The notes under the pieces: generated by a model | What the model was told of the DNA's origin: nothing | What the model saw: the letters and a program-made list of their open reading frames with translations, nothing else | Database searches by the model: none | Assembly: GCF_027105095.1 (NCBI RefSeq) | Contig: NZ_CP114278.1 | Span: 2,542,001 to 2,606,000 of the forward strand | Length of the DNA: 64,000 nucleotides | Origin: Brevundimonas vesicularis | GTDB taxonomy: Bacteria > Pseudomonadota > Alphaproteobacteria > Caulobacterales > Caulobacteraceae | Direction: 5' to 3' | Made by a program: the position numbers and the translations under genes | Part shown: positions 1 through 8,659 of the stretch, piece after piece | How the letters are laid out: every line of letters begins with the position of its first letter | How positions within the stretch are numbered: position 1 is the first letter of the stretch

Positions 1-935
<935 letters not shown>

Positions 936-1080
936 CCCGTTCCTGAAGCGGAACCTTTGACGGTTGCGCCTCGGACCTGATGCGTGTAATAGCCCGCGCT
1001 CTTGAATTCGAGGGTTCATCACCCCCGCCGCGAGAGCCCCGGGTTGGCGCGGCGTTTCCGTTGTTGTTGAGGCGAGCCAC

Positions 1081-1713
1081 ATGGCCGAGATCATTCTGAA
1101 CGTGGACGTCCGCGATGGCGTCGGCACCGGCGGCGCTCGCGCTGCGCGTCGCGCCGGTTTCGTGCCGGGCGTCCTTTACGGCGGCGACAAGGCCCCCGTC
1201 GCCATTTCGGTGAACGAGAAGGACTTCCGCAAGTCGCTCTACACCGGCAAGCTGCTGGGCCACCTGGTGACCCTGAAGTACGGCGACGAGACCCAGCCGG
1301 TCATCGCCAAGGACGTGCAGTTCGACCCGGTATCGGACCGCCCCCTGCACTTCGACCTGATGCGCGTCGATGAGAAGGCCCCGGTCAAGATCGAAGTGCC
1401 GGTGCACTTCCTGAACGCCGACGAAGCGCCCTTCGCTCGCCAGGGCGGTTCGCTGGAAGTCGTCCGCCACGCCGTCGAAATCCTGGTTCGCGCCGACCAG
1501 ATCCCGGAAGAACTGGTGGTCGACCTGGCCAAGTCGCAGATGGGCGACACCATCCGTATCTCGGACATCACCCTGCCCAAGGGCGCGGAAGCCACCATCA
1601 CCGACCGCGACTTCGTGATCGCCACGATCAAGGTTTCTTCGGCTGCTCTGTCGGCCGCCGCCGACGAAGCCGCCGACGCCGAAGCGGCTCCGGTCGAGAA
1701 GACCGAAGACTGA
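1081..1713 (+). CDS. rplY: 50S ribosomal protein L25 / general stress protein Ctc
   Basis: 210 residues, the long CTC-type L25: an N-terminal 5S rRNA-binding L25 domain (about residues 1-95) followed by the TL5 C-terminal beta domain, and an Ala/Glu-rich acidic tail. L25 binds 5S rRNA in the large subunit. The N-terminus matches the family, including the VPGVLYGG segment. A GAGGCGAG ribosome-binding site precedes the ATG. The peptidyl-tRNA hydrolase gene follows, an arrangement common in alphaproteobacteria, but a strong terminator hairpin lies between them, so coupling would require readthrough or a second promoter. Confidence 0.96.
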   Translation: MAEIILNVDVRDGVGTGGARAARRAGFVPGVLYGGDKAPVAISVNEKDFRKSLYTGKLLGHLVTLKYGDETQPVIAKDVQFDPVSDRPLHFDLMRVDEKAPVKIEVPVHFLNADEAPFARQGGSLEVVRHAVEILVRADQIPEELVVDLAKSQMGDTIRISDITLPKGAEATITDRDFVIATIKVSSAALSAAADEAADAEAAPVEKTED

Positions 1714-1738
1714 TCCTTCGTCGCTTCGACAAGATCAC

Positions 1739-1772
1739 GCCCCGCCCGGTTCGCCGTGCGGGGCTTTTCTTT
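1739..1772 (+). terminator. Rho-independent terminator after rplY
   Basis: A 7-bp stem GCCCCGC/GCGGGGC with a 12-nt loop is followed directly by a TTTTCTTT tract. It lies 26 bases after the rplY stop and before pth. Confidence 0.85.
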
Positions 1773-1799
1773 GCCTGACGCAAACGGCAAGAGGACGCC

Positions 1800-2408
1800 A
1801 TGATCATCATCGCGGGGCTCGGCAATCCGGGCGGGAAATACGAAAAGAACCGGCACAACATCGGCTTCATGGCCGCCGATGAGATCGCGCGCCGGTGGCG
1901 GTTCGGTCCGGAGCGCGCCAAGTTCCAGTCGATCGTCAGCGAGGGTCTGGTCGACGGGACCAAAGTCCTGCTGATGAAGCCGCAGACCTATATGAACGAA
2001 AGCGGTCGGGCCGTCGGCGAGGCGGCGCGGTTCTACAAGATCAAGCCGAGCGAAATCATCGTCTTCCACGACGAGATCGACCTGGCCCCGGGCCGGTTCC
2101 GCATGAAGACCGGCGGCGGCGCGGCGGGACAAAACGGCATCCGCTCCCTGATCAGCCACCTGGGCGCCGACTTCCGGCGTGCGCGCATGGGCATCGGCCA
2201 TCCGGGTGAAAAGGAACTGGTCATGCCGCACGTCCTGGGCGACTTCCACAAGGCGGAACAGCCCTGGCTGGACGCCATGCTCCAGGCCTGCGCCGACGCC
2301 CTGCACTTCGCCATCGCCGGCGACGACGAACGCTATCAGGGCGAGGTCATGCGCCTGGCCCCCGCGCCCAAGTTCAGCCCCCGCCAGGCCGCCCGCGGCG
2401 AGCTCTAG
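1800..2408 (+). CDS. pth: Peptidyl-tRNA hydrolase
   Basis: 202 residues. The enzyme cleaves the ester bond of peptidyl-tRNAs that drop off the ribosome. Family signatures are visible: GLGNPG near the N-terminus (Asn9), the catalytic His in NRHNIGF (His19), KPQTYMNESG, and FHDEIDL carrying the Asp that activates the His. The ATG follows an AGAGG ribosome-binding site at good distance. Length and order after rplY are typical. Nothing is missing. Confidence 0.97.
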   Translation: MIIIAGLGNPGGKYEKNRHNIGFMAADEIARRWRFGPERAKFQSIVSEGLVDGTKVLLMKPQTYMNESGRAVGEAARFYKIKPSEIIVFHDEIDLAPGRFRMKTGGGAAGQNGIRSLISHLGADFRRARMGIGHPGEKELVMPHVLGDFHKAEQPWLDAMLQACADALHFAIAGDDERYQGEVMRLAPAPKFSPRQAARGEL

Positions 2409-2457
2409 GGCAAACCGCCGCCTATCGCGCCGTCGCAAAACGCCGTAGAGGCCAGAC

Positions 2458-2844
2458 GTGACCCGCGCCCAGGCCGACAATTGGTCGATCTCGCAATCGC
2501 TCGCCTTCCTGGCGGCGGTGTTCGCGCTCGTGCTCGGAACCCTGTTGCCGTTCGCGGCCCTGGCGGCGGTCCAGCCGGGTCATCCGCTGGTCATCTGTTC
2601 GGCGGAAGGTCCCCAGACGATCCAGTCCGGCGGCATGGACGGCCCGGTCAACAAGCACGTCGGGGCCAAATGCGCCGCCTGCGTCATGCCGTTGGCCGCC
2701 GCCTTGCCCTGCCCGCCTGCGCCCGAGCCGGCGCCGGTGGTCCGCACCGTCGAACGCGTCGTCTATATAGCCGCCAGCGTCAGCCCGCCGCCGCCCGCGC
2801 GCGCGCCGCCGCGTCCGCCGTCCACCGCCCCGCCCCAAGCCTGA
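2458..2844 (+). CDS. DUF2946-type small membrane/periplasmic protein
   Basis: 128 residues from a GTG start. There is one hydrophobic N-terminal segment (about residues 13-37), then a periplasmic part with an ICSAEG motif and a Cys-Ala-Ala-Cys motif (KCAACVMP), then a Pro-rich tail. This pattern matches DUF2946, a family often found beside TonB receptors and copper proteins. The three cysteines and a His (HVGAKCAAC) could bind metal; that is inference. It is the first gene of a same-strand group with a TonB receptor, a PepSY protein and a PCu(A)C chaperone, which suggests a role in copper handling. Confidence 0.75.
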   Translation: MTRAQADNWSISQSLAFLAAVFALVLGTLLPFAALAAVQPGHPLVICSAEGPQTIQSGGMDGPVNKHVGAKCAACVMPLAAALPCPPAPEPAPVVRTVERVVYIAASVSPPPPARAPPRPPSTAPPQA

Positions 2845-2911
2845 ACCAGACCCAAGCCCGCGCCGGCCCCAACGCCCGCGCGCCATCTCGTTCTAATTTC
2901 AGGTTCAATCC

Positions 2912-4993
2912 ATGTCCTTCAAGACTACCGCAGCGCCCTGCGCGCTGCTGCTCGCCGCCCTTTCCAACGCCGGTTGGACGAGCCCCGTCCTGGCCCAGCA
3001 GACGCCCGAACCGACCATGCTGGACAGCGTCATCGTCACCGGCCGCCGCAACGTCGAGGATCCGCCCATCGTCGCAGACGCGCGACAGCGGCTGTCACGC
3101 ACGCCGGGCGCCGTCGCTGTCATTTCAGCCGAATCCTACGCCGACCGATATGCGACCAACCTCGCCGACGTGCTGCGCGATGCGCCAGGCGTCTATGCCC
3201 AAAAGAAGTGGGGAGGCGACATTCGCTTGTCGATTCGCGGATCGGGCATAGGCAATGCGGTTCACAATCGCGGCGTTCTGCTGGCTCAGGACGGCGTGCC
3301 GTTCAACGAGGCCGACGGGTTCGGTGATTTCCAGCTGATCGACCCGCTGATCGCCCGCTACACCGAGGTCTACAAGGGCGGGAATGCGCTGCGGTTCGGC
3401 GGAGCCCTGCTGGGCGGGGCGGTCAATCTGGTTACGCCGACGGGACGCACGGCCTCGTCCAACCTGAACCTGCGCCTGGACGGAGGCTCTTACGGAACCG
3501 TGCGCGCCCATGCCGAGATCGCGGGCGTTCGCGGCGACTGGGACGGCTTCGCCGCCGTCACGGGCCAGAGCGTCGATGGCTGGCGTCAACAGAGCGAAGG
3601 CAAGGCGCTGAACCTGTCGGGCAACATCGGGCGCAGCTTTGGTCAGGATCGCGAAGTTCGCCTGTTTGCCTCGTGGGGTGACATTCATCAGGAGATTCCG
3701 GGCAGCGTCAGTCTGTCCGACGCCCTGACAAATCCCGAGGCGGCCAATCCCGCCAATATCGCCCTCAACTATCAGCGCAATATGCGCTCGCTTCGCACCA
3801 CTTTGCAGACCCGCTGGAGGCTGGACGACGCGACGGTGTTCGAGGGCGCCCTCTATGGAACCTGGAAGGATCTGGACCATCCCATCTTCCAGGTCATCGA
3901 CCAGCAGAGCCGCAACTACGGCGCCTTCGGCCGGTTCGATTGGCAGGGCCGGATCGGCGGGATGCGCGCCGACGCCTTCTATGGCGCCTGGTATCGACAG
4001 GGTGATCTGGACGCCAAACAGTGGGTCAATGTCGGCGGACAGCAGAACGGTCTACGCGCCCGCAGCTTCCAGAACGGCAAGGGGCTGGATGTCTTCGGCG
4101 AGGGGCGGCTGTTCGTGACCGATCGCCTGGCGCTGGTCGCGGGAGGAACCTGGGGTCGCGCCGAGCGCGACTATCAGAGCTATGTCGTTCCCGGCGTCGT
4201 CGGCACGATCGACCTGACCACCGACAAGACCTTCGACTGGTTCGCGCCTCGCGCCGGCCTGTTGTGGGAGAGCGAGGACGGCGCCCAGGTCTTCGCCAAC
4301 GTCACCCGCTCGATCGAGCCGCCCAACTTCTCGGCCCTGTCGCCGACCGCCGGCGGCTATCAGCCCCTCGTTCCGCAAGAGGCCGTGACCTGGGAAGTCG
4401 GCACGCGGGGTCGGCGAGGACCGCTGACGTGGGACGTGACCGCCTATCGCGCCGATCTGAAGCACGAACTACTGAACTTTGCTGTAAACGCAGCCCTGGG
4501 CATACCGGCCGCGACCTTCAACGCGGGACCGACCATCCACCAGGGGATCGAGGCAGGGCTGGATTGGCGGATCGCGCCGGAATGGCGGCTGCGCCAGACC
4601 TACGCCTTCTCCGACTTCTATTTCGACGGGGACAAGGTCTATGGAGACGGCCATCTGCCGGTCGTGCCGCCGCACCTGTACCGCGCGGAGCTTCGCTACG
4701 ACGATCCGGCCGGCTGGTTCATCGCGCCCAGCGTGGAATGGTCGATCAAGGATGCCTGGGTCGATTACGCCAACACCCTGAAGTCGCCCTCTTACGCCGT
4801 CGCGAACCTGAATATGGGCTGGACCGTCAACCGCCGACTGACGGTGTTCGCCGATGTCCGCAACCTGTTCGACGAAGCCTATGTGTCGAACTTCGGCGCG
4901 GTCACGGACGCCCGCGTGGCCACCGTGTCCAAGGCCGTCTTCTTCCCCGGCGACGGCCGTTCGGCCTATGTCGGCGTCAGGATGAGCTACTGA
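2912..4993 (+). CDS. TonB-dependent receptor, probable copper-uptake type
   Basis: 693 residues. A signal peptide is followed by a short stretch with a possible TonB box (MLDSVIVTGRR), then the plug domain (SRTPGAVAVISAE through GGALLGGAVNLVTP, about residues 50-170) and a 22-strand beta-barrel ending in an aromatic C-terminal strand (YVGVRMSY). The receptor imports a metal or metal complex across the outer membrane using TonB energy. Sequence alone resembles ferric-citrate-type receptors; the copper assignment comes from the neighbours (DUF2946 upstream, PCu(A)C chaperone downstream). The stop overlaps the start of the next gene (TGATG), so the two are translationally coupled. Confidence 0.88.
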   Translation: MSFKTTAAPCALLLAALSNAGWTSPVLAQQTPEPTMLDSVIVTGRRNVEDPPIVADARQRLSRTPGAVAVISAESYADRYATNLADVLRDAPGVYAQKKWGGDIRLSIRGSGIGNAVHNRGVLLAQDGVPFNEADGFGDFQLIDPLIARYTEVYKGGNALRFGGALLGGAVNLVTPTGRTASSNLNLRLDGGSYGTVRAHAEIAGVRGDWDGFAAVTGQSVDGWRQQSEGKALNLSGNIGRSFGQDREVRLFASWGDIHQEIPGSVSLSDALTNPEAANPANIALNYQRNMRSLRTTLQTRWRLDDATVFEGALYGTWKDLDHPIFQVIDQQSRNYGAFGRFDWQGRIGGMRADAFYGAWYRQGDLDAKQWVNVGGQQNGLRARSFQNGKGLDVFGEGRLFVTDRLALVAGGTWGRAERDYQSYVVPGVVGTIDLTTDKTFDWFAPRAGLLWESEDGAQVFANVTRSIEPPNFSALSPTAGGYQPLVPQEAVTWEVGTRGRRGPLTWDVTAYRADLKHELLNFAVNAALGIPAATFNAGPTIHQGIEAGLDWRIAPEWRLRQTYAFSDFYFDGDKVYGDGHLPVVPPHLYRAELRYDDPAGWFIAPSVEWSIKDAWVDYANTLKSPSYAVANLNMGWTVNRRLTVFADVRNLFDEAYVSNFGAVTDARVATVSKAVFFPGDGRSAYVGVRMSY

Positions 4994-6348
4994 TGGCGCG
5001 CAATCTCGACAAGACGACGCCGGACGACCTGTCCGACGCCTATCGCGCGGTCTGGCGTTGGCACTTCTATGCCGGCGTCTTCGTCATGCCGGTGCTGATG
5101 CTGCTGGCCCTGACGGGGGGGGTCTATCTGTTCAAGGACGAGATCGACGGCTTTCTGTATCGCGACATGATCCGCGTGCCGGCGGTTCAGACCCAAGCGG
5201 CGCCGGATGCGTGGGTGGCTTCGGCCGCCCAGGCTGCTGGCGGGGGGCGGGTCGCCAATCTGGTCATGCCTGCGCGCGACGATCAGGCGATCCGGCTGCG
5301 GGTCGATCGACCCGGTGGGGTACAGAAGACGGTCTTCGTCGATTCGCACACCGGCCGCGTCACCGGGGTCATTCCGGCTGGCGGGTTCATGGAGTTGGTC
5401 AAGAAGACACACAGCCTGACCTTGCTGGGGCGGCCGTTCAACATTCTGGTCGAGATCGTCGCCGGCTGGACGATCATTTTGTTCGCCACGGGGCTTTATC
5501 TGTGGTGGCCGCGCGGGCGGGGTGTGGCGACCTTTGCACCGCAGACGACAGACAGCCGCCGCCGTCCTTTCTGGCGCGACCTGCATGCGCTGACGGGTGT
5601 CTATGTCGGCGGGGTCGTGCTGTTTCTGGCCGTGACTGGCATGCCGTGGTCGGCGGTCTGGGGCGACAACGTCATGGGGGCGATCAAGGAGACGGGGCTC
5701 GGGCGGCCGCCCGCACCCGTCGCCGGCGCCTGGCAGAGGGCGCAGCACCACGATGCGCCGGTCGGGGCCGGCTGGACCATGGAAGGCATGGTGATGACCC
5801 ACGACCATGTCGCCCATGGCGGTCTGGCGCAGGTTCTGCGGGTCGCGGATCAGGCCAGCCTGGCGCGCCCCTATACGGTGAACATCCCCAAGGCCGATGA
5901 CACCGCCTATACGCTGACGACCCAGGCGACACGGGTTCAGGACAGCCGGTCGCTCTATGTCGATGGGGCCTCCGGGCGGCTGCTGGGCGACATCGGCTAT
6001 GACCAGTTCGGCGCCGGCGCAAAGACCATCGAGTTCGGCATCTATACGCACCAGGGCACGCAGTTCGGCCAGGCGAACCGCATCGTCATGCTGCTGGGCT
6101 GCATCGGCGTTTGGCTGCTGGCGATCAGCGGCCTGGTCATGTGGTGGAAGCGCCGCCCGCCCAATCTGTCGCGCCGACGCCTGGGCGCGCCGCCCGCCCC
6201 GCCGGGACCGCGTGCGCGCGCCGCTGTCCTGGGCATCGTCCTGCCCCTCGCCATCCTCTATCCCCTGACGGGACTGAGCCTGATCGCGGCCGTATTGCTC
6301 GACCGAGCCCTGCGTCCGATGATCCGGCGCCGTTCCGCCGCCTCGTGA
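4993..6348 (+). CDS. PepSY-associated transmembrane protein (PiuB-like)
   Basis: 451 residues. Five hydrophobic segments can be seen: near the N-terminus (VFVMPVLMLLALTGGVYLF), two in the middle (IVAGWTIILFATGLYLWW and YVGGVVLFLAVTG), one at IVMLLGCIGVWLLAISG, and one at the C-terminus. PepSY-like regions lie in between. This is the layout of PepSY_TM proteins that accompany siderophore or metal TonB receptors and are thought to act as inner-membrane reductases or transport partners. The ATG overlaps the receptor stop, giving a tight operon; the longer upstream open frame is an out-of-frame shadow inside the receptor gene. Confidence 0.87.
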   Translation: MARNLDKTTPDDLSDAYRAVWRWHFYAGVFVMPVLMLLALTGGVYLFKDEIDGFLYRDMIRVPAVQTQAAPDAWVASAAQAAGGGRVANLVMPARDDQAIRLRVDRPGGVQKTVFVDSHTGRVTGVIPAGGFMELVKKTHSLTLLGRPFNILVEIVAGWTIILFATGLYLWWPRGRGVATFAPQTTDSRRRPFWRDLHALTGVYVGGVVLFLAVTGMPWSAVWGDNVMGAIKETGLGRPPAPVAGAWQRAQHHDAPVGAGWTMEGMVMTHDHVAHGGLAQVLRVADQASLARPYTVNIPKADDTAYTLTTQATRVQDSRSLYVDGASGRLLGDIGYDQFGAGAKTIEFGIYTHQGTQFGQANRIVMLLGCIGVWLLAISGLVMWWKRRPPNLSRRRLGAPPAPPGPRARAAVLGIVLPLAILYPLTGLSLIAAVLLDRALRPMIRRRSAAS

Positions 6349-6361
6349 AAGACCTGACGCC

Positions 6362-6853
6362 ATGAAGATCAAAATCGCCCTCGCCGCCGTCGCCCTGTCG
6401 CTGGCGGCCTGCAATCCGTCCGAGCCCGCCAAGGCGCCCGCCGCTGAGACGCCGACGGCGGCCGCCGCCGTGACCGCAACCGACGCCTGGTGCCGCCCGT
6501 CGCCGAACGGGGCCAAGGCCGGCGGCTGCTACGTCACCCTGACCGCCGCGACCGACGACCGGCTGACGGGCGGATCGACGCCGCGCGCCGGATCGCTACA
6601 GGTTCACGAGATGAAGACCGAGAACGGCATGATGAAGATGGCCGAGCTGACGGCGGGCCTGCCCCTGCCCGCCGGTCAGGCTGTGGCCCTGGCGCCGGGC
6701 GGCAATCACCTGATGCTGATCGACCTGACCGCGCCTCTGGTCGCCGGAGAGACCGTGCCCTTGACCTTCCAGTTCGCCTCGGCGCCGGCGATCACGGTTC
6801 AGGCGCAAGTTCGCCAACCGGCCATGGAAGGCATGGATCACAGCGCCCACTGA
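6362..6853 (+). CDS. Periplasmic copper chaperone PCu(A)C, lipoprotein
   Basis: 163 residues. An N-terminal signal ends in a lipobox (LSLAAC), so the mature protein is probably membrane anchored. The PCu(A)C domain (formerly DUF461) has the copper-ligand pattern His-x-Met ... Met ... His-x-Met: VHEMKTENGMMKM and GGNHLMLID. A final HSAH tail may add ligands. PCu(A)C proteins carry Cu(I) to cytochrome oxidase or to other cuproproteins. The gene starts 13 bases after the PepSY gene, ending the cluster. Its copper ligands are the best evidence for the function of the whole group. Confidence 0.92.
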   Translation: MKIKIALAAVALSLAACNPSEPAKAPAAETPTAAAAVTATDAWCRPSPNGAKAGGCYVTLTAATDDRLTGGSTPRAGSLQVHEMKTENGMMKMAELTAGLPLPAGQAVALAPGGNHLMLIDLTAPLVAGETVPLTFQFASAPAITVQAQVRQPAMEGMDHSAH

Positions 6854-6864
6854 CCTCAGTTGAA

Positions 6865-6908
6865 GCGCGAGCCTGACAAACCGGTTCGAACCGGGTAAAG
6901 GCTCGCGC
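6865..6908 (+). other. Long stem-loop between the copper chaperone gene and ychF
   Basis: A perfect 10-bp outer stem (GCGCGAGCCT at 6865 pairing with AGGCTCGCGC at 6899) encloses a 14-bp perfect palindrome (CCGGTTCGAACCGG, 6881-6894). It begins 12 bases after the chaperone stop and ends 15 bases before the ychF ATG. There is no T-tract, so it could be a factor-assisted terminator, an mRNA 3'-end stabiliser, or a leader structure for ychF. Confidence 0.7.
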
Positions 6909-6923
6909 CTCACGAGGAATACC

Positions 6924-8018
6924 ATGGCTCTTAAAGTCGCGATCGTCGGCCTGCCCAACGTCGGCAAGTCCACCCTGTTCAACGCCCTGACCAAGACGGC
7001 GGCGGCCCAGGCGGCCAACTATCCGTTCTGCACCATCGAGCCAAACACCGGCGACGTGGCGGTGCCCGAGGCGCGTCTGAACGCCCTGGCCGAGATCGCC
7101 GGATCGAAAGAGATCATTCCAGCCCGCATCACCTTCGTCGACGTCGCCGGTCTGGTGCGCGGCGCGTCGAAGGGCGAAGGCCTGGGCAACCAGTTCCTGG
7201 CCAACATCCGCGACTGCGACGCCGTGGCCTTCGTCGCCCGCTGCTTCGTGGATGACGACATCACCCACGTCGAGGACCGCATCGATCCGATCGCCGACCT
7301 GGAGATCATCGAGACCGAACTGATGCTGGCCGACATGGAAAGTCTGGAGCGTCGCCGGCCGCAGCTGGAGAAGCGCGCCAAGGGCGGCGACAAGGAATCG
7401 GTCCTGACGCTGAAGCTGGTCGATCTGGCCCTGGCCCAGCTGAACGCTGGCAAGCCCGCCCGCACCGCCGAGGTGTCCAAAGAGGACGTCAAGGCCTGGC
7501 ACATGCTGCAACTGCTGACCGCCCTGCCTGCCCTCTATGTCTCGAACGTCGAGGAAGGCTCGGCCGACAAGGGCAACGACCTGTCCGACAAGGTCGCGGC
7601 CCGCGCCGCCCAGGACAACGCCAACTCAGTCGTCATCTCGGCCCAGATCGAGTCCGAGATCGCCGTGCTGGACGACGAGGAGCAGAAGGAGTTCCTGGAA
7701 ACCCTGGGTCTGGAAGAGCCCGGCCTGAACCGTCTGATCCGCGAGGCCTATAAGCTGCTGGGCCTGCAGACCTATTTCACGGTCGGCCCCAAGGAAGCCC
7801 GCGCCTGGACCATCAGTGTCGGCGACACCGCGCCCCAGGCGGCCGGCGTGATCCACACCGACTTCGAAAAGGGCTTCATCCGCGCCGAGACCATCGCCTT
7901 CGACGACTTTGTCGCTCTACGTGGGGAAGCCAAGGCGCGCGAGGCGGGCAAGCTTCGCGCCGAAGGCAAGTCCTATGTCGTCAAGGACGGCGACGTGATG
8001 AACTTCCTGTTCAACTAG
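6924..8018 (+). CDS. ychF: Redox-regulated ribosome-binding ATPase YchF
   Basis: 364 residues, the normal length for this Obg-related family. Visible are the G1 loop GLPNVGKST, the switch region VDVAGLVRGASKGEGLGNQF, a non-canonical NVEE in place of NKxD (which explains ATP rather than GTP preference in the family), a central coiled-coil segment (SLERRRPQLEKRAK) and a C-terminal TGS domain with the QTYFTVGPKEARAW and KGFIRAETIAFDDF motifs. YchF binds ribosomes and is linked to oxidative stress. Its 3' end overlaps the convergent lipoprotein gene by 8 bases. Confidence 0.97.
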   Translation: MALKVAIVGLPNVGKSTLFNALTKTAAAQAANYPFCTIEPNTGDVAVPEARLNALAEIAGSKEIIPARITFVDVAGLVRGASKGEGLGNQFLANIRDCDAVAFVARCFVDDDITHVEDRIDPIADLEIIETELMLADMESLERRRPQLEKRAKGGDKESVLTLKLVDLALAQLNAGKPARTAEVSKEDVKAWHMLQLLTALPALYVSNVEEGSADKGNDLSDKVAARAAQDNANSVVISAQIESEIAVLDDEEQKEFLETLGLEEPGLNRLIREAYKLLGLQTYFTVGPKEARAWTISVGDTAPQAAGVIHTDFEKGFIRAETIAFDDFVALRGEAKAREAGKLRAEGKSYVVKDGDVMNFLFN

Positions 8019-8550
8019 GCGGCGCGGCCGGCGGGGTTTCGGCCCCGTCCTTCTTCATCATCTTCGCCAGCGGATTGGCGGGTTCGGGCGCGCGCGGCGA
8101 CGCCGGGCAACGCGCCAGTTTCACCGTCAGCATATCGCGATCCACATAGGTCAGGGTCAGCACGTCTCCGGCTGCGCCCATATGCACACGCTCGCTTACG
8201 GCCCGGCCCTGCGCCATGCACGACAGGGCGGCGACGTAGCCTGAGCCGCGTTCGTCAATTCGCGCGATGTCGCACTTGCGATCATAGGCGTCGAACCGCA
8301 TCGGCGTGATGGTGATGGGACTGTTCTGGCCCTGAGACTGAGCGCACCAGGCGGGATTGGCCGCCCACACGCCCACGAAACTGCGCGGCCCGCGAGACGC
8401 CAGCGACGAAGGTCCCGGCGCCTCGACCGGCTGCATGGCTTCGGGCGTGCGAAGCGGCGCGGCCGGTTCATTCGGCGGATTGACCCGATCGTCTCCACAG
8501 GCCGCAAGGAGGGCGAAGGCGCCAAGCGCCGGAAGCAGAGCCGTTTTCAT
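8011..8550 (-). CDS. Hypothetical lipoprotein
   Basis: 179 residues using the ATG that gives a clean lipoprotein signal (MKTALLPALGAFALLAAC); a start 15 bases further upstream is possible but adds charged residues before the signal. After a Pro-rich linker there is a globular part beginning FVGVWAANPAWC with four conserved-looking cysteines, then a Pro-rich C-terminus. The FVGVWA/W-A start of the domain resembles small secreted domains common in Caulobacterales. I cannot assign a function. It is convergent with ychF (8-base overlap) and divergent from the heme-type receptor gene. Confidence 0.75.
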   Translation of the reverse strand: MKTALLPALGAFALLAACGDDRVNPPNEPAAPLRTPEAMQPVEAPGPSSLASRGPRSFVGVWAANPAWCAQSQGQNSPITITPMRFDAYDRKCDIARIDERGSGYVAALSCMAQGRAVSERVHMGAAGDVLTLTYVDRDMLTVKLARCPASPRAPEPANPLAKMMKKDGAETPPAAPPS

Positions 8551-8604
8551 CTCGCCACAACGCAACGGCCAAGGTTCAGGTTCAACGCGCCCAATTATTG
8601 CGGT

Positions 8605-8627
8605 TGATTCTGATAATCGTTCGCATT
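8605..8627 (+). promoter_or_regulatory. Fur-like operator upstream of the heme-type receptor
   Basis: TTGATTCTGATAATCGTTCG followed by CAT reads, on either strand, as a degenerate version of the GATAATNATTATC-type Fur box. It sits 33 bases before the receptor ATG, in the divergent spacer, where a promoter is expected. Iron control of this receptor is inference from this match. Confidence 0.6.
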
Positions 8628-8659
8628 ACCACCCTGCCAATCACTAAGCGGGGCTATTG

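Noticed and set aside
4021..4992. Upstream extension of the PepSY frame
   Set aside because: It lies inside the receptor gene in another frame; the coupled ATG at 4993 is the start.
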